Part shown: piece after piece, positions 5,995 to 7,007 of the stretch
Position numbering within the stretch: position 1 is the stretch's first letter
How the letters are laid out: each line of letters starts with the position of its first letter
Assembly (NCBI GenBank): GCA_946531975.1
Contig: CAMNAY010000087.1
Coordinates: 1-7,007, forward strand
Length of the DNA stretch: 7,007 bases
Source: an uncultured Ruminococcus sp.
Lineage (GTDB): Bacteria; Bacillota; Clostridia; Oscillospirales; Ruminococcaceae
Reading direction: 5' to 3'
Translations under genes and position numbers: made by a program
Notes under the pieces: model-generated
Seen by the model: the letters and a program-made list of their open reading frames with translations, nothing else
Databases searched by the model: none
Told to the model about the DNA's origin: nothing

Positions 5995-6546
5995 ATGAAC
6001 CACACCGGTACACTGCCGATCCGGACGGAACGGCTGCTGCTGCGTCCTTTTTGCAGCGAAGATCTGCGCGATATGCGTGACAACTGGCTCGGAGATCCGG
6101 CGGTTCAGCACGAATACGGCGAGCCGTGCTATGAGACGGACGAGCAGGCTGCGGTACTTCTGCAAAGCTGGGTCGCTGCTTATGCGGATCCGGCATTTTA
6201 CCGCTGGGCGGTGATCGAGCAGGAGAGCGGGAAGAATATCGGTCAGATTGCCTTCTGCCGAGTCTATGATGACTGTAAGACTGCGGAGATCGAATACTGC
6301 ATCGGGCAGGCATTCTGGGGACACGGCTATGCGGGCGAGGCGCTTGCCGCACTGATCGCGCATATCTTCGCAAGGACAGACTTTTCAAAGCTGGAAGCCT
6401 ATCACCGGGCTGCCAATCCGAAGTCCGGCAGGGTGCTGGAAAAATCTGCGATGCACCGAACGGAAACCGTCGAGCGCTTTCGCAGGGCAGGGGAGCAGCC
6501 GGAGGGTGAAGTCTGCTACTGCATCACGCGGGAGGATGTCATATGA
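5995..6546 (+). CDS. GNAT N-acetyltransferase, RimJ/RimL-like
   Basis: This 183-residue cytoplasmic protein should transfer an acetyl group from acetyl-CoA to an amine; the acceptor (a protein N-terminus such as a ribosomal protein, or a small molecule) is not readable. It opens with the RimJ/RimL-style strand IRTERLLLRPF (9-19). It has the core AEIEYCIGQAFWGHGYAGEAL (98-117 and one residue more), whose WGHGYA turn would bind the acetyl-CoA pyrophosphate. The late signature EAYHRAANPKSGRVLEKSAM (134-153) matches the family's conserved block where EK is usually followed by AGM or SGM, so the Ala here is a mild deviation. The gene begins 3 nt after the rnz stop with its ribosome site inside rnz, and its stop overlaps the next start as ATGA, so all three genes are very likely co-transcribed. 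Linkage to RNase Z makes a role near translation possible but unproven. Confidence 0.9.
   Translation: MNHTGTLPIRTERLLLRPFCSEDLRDMRDNWLGDPAVQHEYGEPCYETDEQAAVLLQSWVAAYADPAFYRWAVIEQESGKNIGQIAFCRVYDDCKTAEIEYCIGQAFWGHGYAGEALAALIAHIFARTDFSKLEAYHRAANPKSGRVLEKSAMHRTETVERFRRAGEQPEGEVCYCITREDVI
6531..6535 (+). promoter_or_regulatory. Ribosome binding site of the PARG-like gene
   Basis: GGAGG lies inside the end of the acetyltransferase gene, 7 nt before ATG 6543. With the ATGA overlap it fixes the start of the next gene and suggests translational coupling. Confidence 0.8.
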
Positions 6547-7007
6547 ATCAGATCGCAGTTGCGAATGAAACAATCCGCATCACAGAGCGCGGATGCTATG
6601 AAGTCAACGGAAAAACAGTATCTCTGCCGGCGCTGGATTATCGGAAGGTGCTTGTGATTACGCCGGAGCAGGGGGCAGCAGCGGTGCAGGCATTCCGGCA
6701 GCAGGAGGGGGATGTGTGCCGGTTCGAGATGACGCATGAGGATTCCTTCACGGCGGCGCGGGCGCTCGGCGGAAAGCCGCTGGTCATGAACTTTGCCAAT
6801 GCACACCATGCGGGCGGCGGCTTCCGGCTCGGTGCAAATGCACAGGAGGAGGCGCTCTGCCGCTGCAGTACGCTCTATGCATCGCTGACCTCAGAGGCTG
6901 CAAAGGAGATGTACCGGTACAATAATACGCATCTGAGCACGGTTGAATCGGATTATATGCTGCTGTCGCCGGATGTCTGCGTATTCCGGAATCAGCAGTG
7001 TGAGCTG
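6543..7007 (+). CDS. Microbial-type PARG / TIGR02452 family protein (3' end outside window)
   Basis: The first 155 residues of a protein that continues past the right edge are present; the frame has no stop. Members of this family are macrodomain-related hydrolases that remove ADP-ribose or poly(ADP-ribose) from targets. The residues LVMNFANAHHAGGGF (80-94) lead into GGG, a seven-residue gap and QEE (91-103), which is the PARG signature GGG-x(6-8)-QEE with the catalytic Glu pair at 102-103. LCRCSTLYASL (105-115), also typical of TIGR02452 proteins, follows. The N-terminal portion (1-75) resembles the family's leading domain. ATG 6543 overlaps the acetyltransferase stop (TGA 6544-6546) and has GGAGG 7 nt upstream. 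The full family length is about 260-290 residues, so roughly half is visible. Substrate in this organism is unknown; an NAD- or nucleic-acid-linked ADP-ribose is possible. Confidence 0.9.
   Translation, partial: MNQIAVANETIRITERGCYEVNGKTVSLPALDYRKVLVITPEQGAAAVQAFRQQEGDVCRFEMTHEDSFTAARALGGKPLVMNFANAHHAGGGFRLGANAQEEALCRCSTLYASLTSEAAKEMYRYNNTHLSTVESDYMLLSPDVCVFRNQQCEL

Overview
This 7-kb window looks like ordinary chromosome from a fairly GC-rich Clostridia-type Firmicute, probably an Oscillospirales/Ruminococcaceae relative. That placement is inference from strong AGGAGG-type ribosome sites, textbook sigma-A promoters, and protein styles I associate with that group: the FucP-like MFS family, an ERFVRGDSSR-type histidine kinase and a TIGR02452-type PARG. 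I see no IS element, CRISPR array, rRNA, tRNA or phage gene.

Layout from left to right. Positions 121-1323 (+) encode a 12-helix MFS transporter; its last codons and stop form a hairpin that can end transcription in both directions. Positions 1520-4849 (-) hold a two-gene operon: an OmpR/PhoB-type response regulator (4157-4849) followed by a large six-helix sensor histidine kinase (1520-4138). The kinase converges on the transporter, and both probably share the hairpin near 1305-1329. Positions 4850-5079 form a divergent control region with one good promoter on each strand. Four tandem 11-bp direct repeats and a twice-occurring 9-bp palindrome lie in or beside these promoters. Positions 5080-7007 (+) carry a tightly packed operon: RNase Z (rnz), a RimJ/RimL-like GNAT acetyltransferase, and the N-terminal half of a microbial-type poly(ADP-ribose) glycohydrolase (PARG) cut by the right edge.

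The two-component pair senses something outside the membrane through a roughly 360-residue domain I do not recognise. The 11-bp repeat array sits directly upstream of the regulator's own promoter and 14 bp from the -35 of the rnz promoter. It is therefore a good candidate for the regulator's binding site and could link autoregulation to the rnz-GNAT-PARG operon. The grouping of a tRNA 3'-end nuclease, an acetyltransferase and an ADP-ribose hydrolase is notable, but a shared function is not proven by the sequence. I see no clear case for a wholly new system; the divergent control region and the kinase's unrecognised sensor are the best leads.
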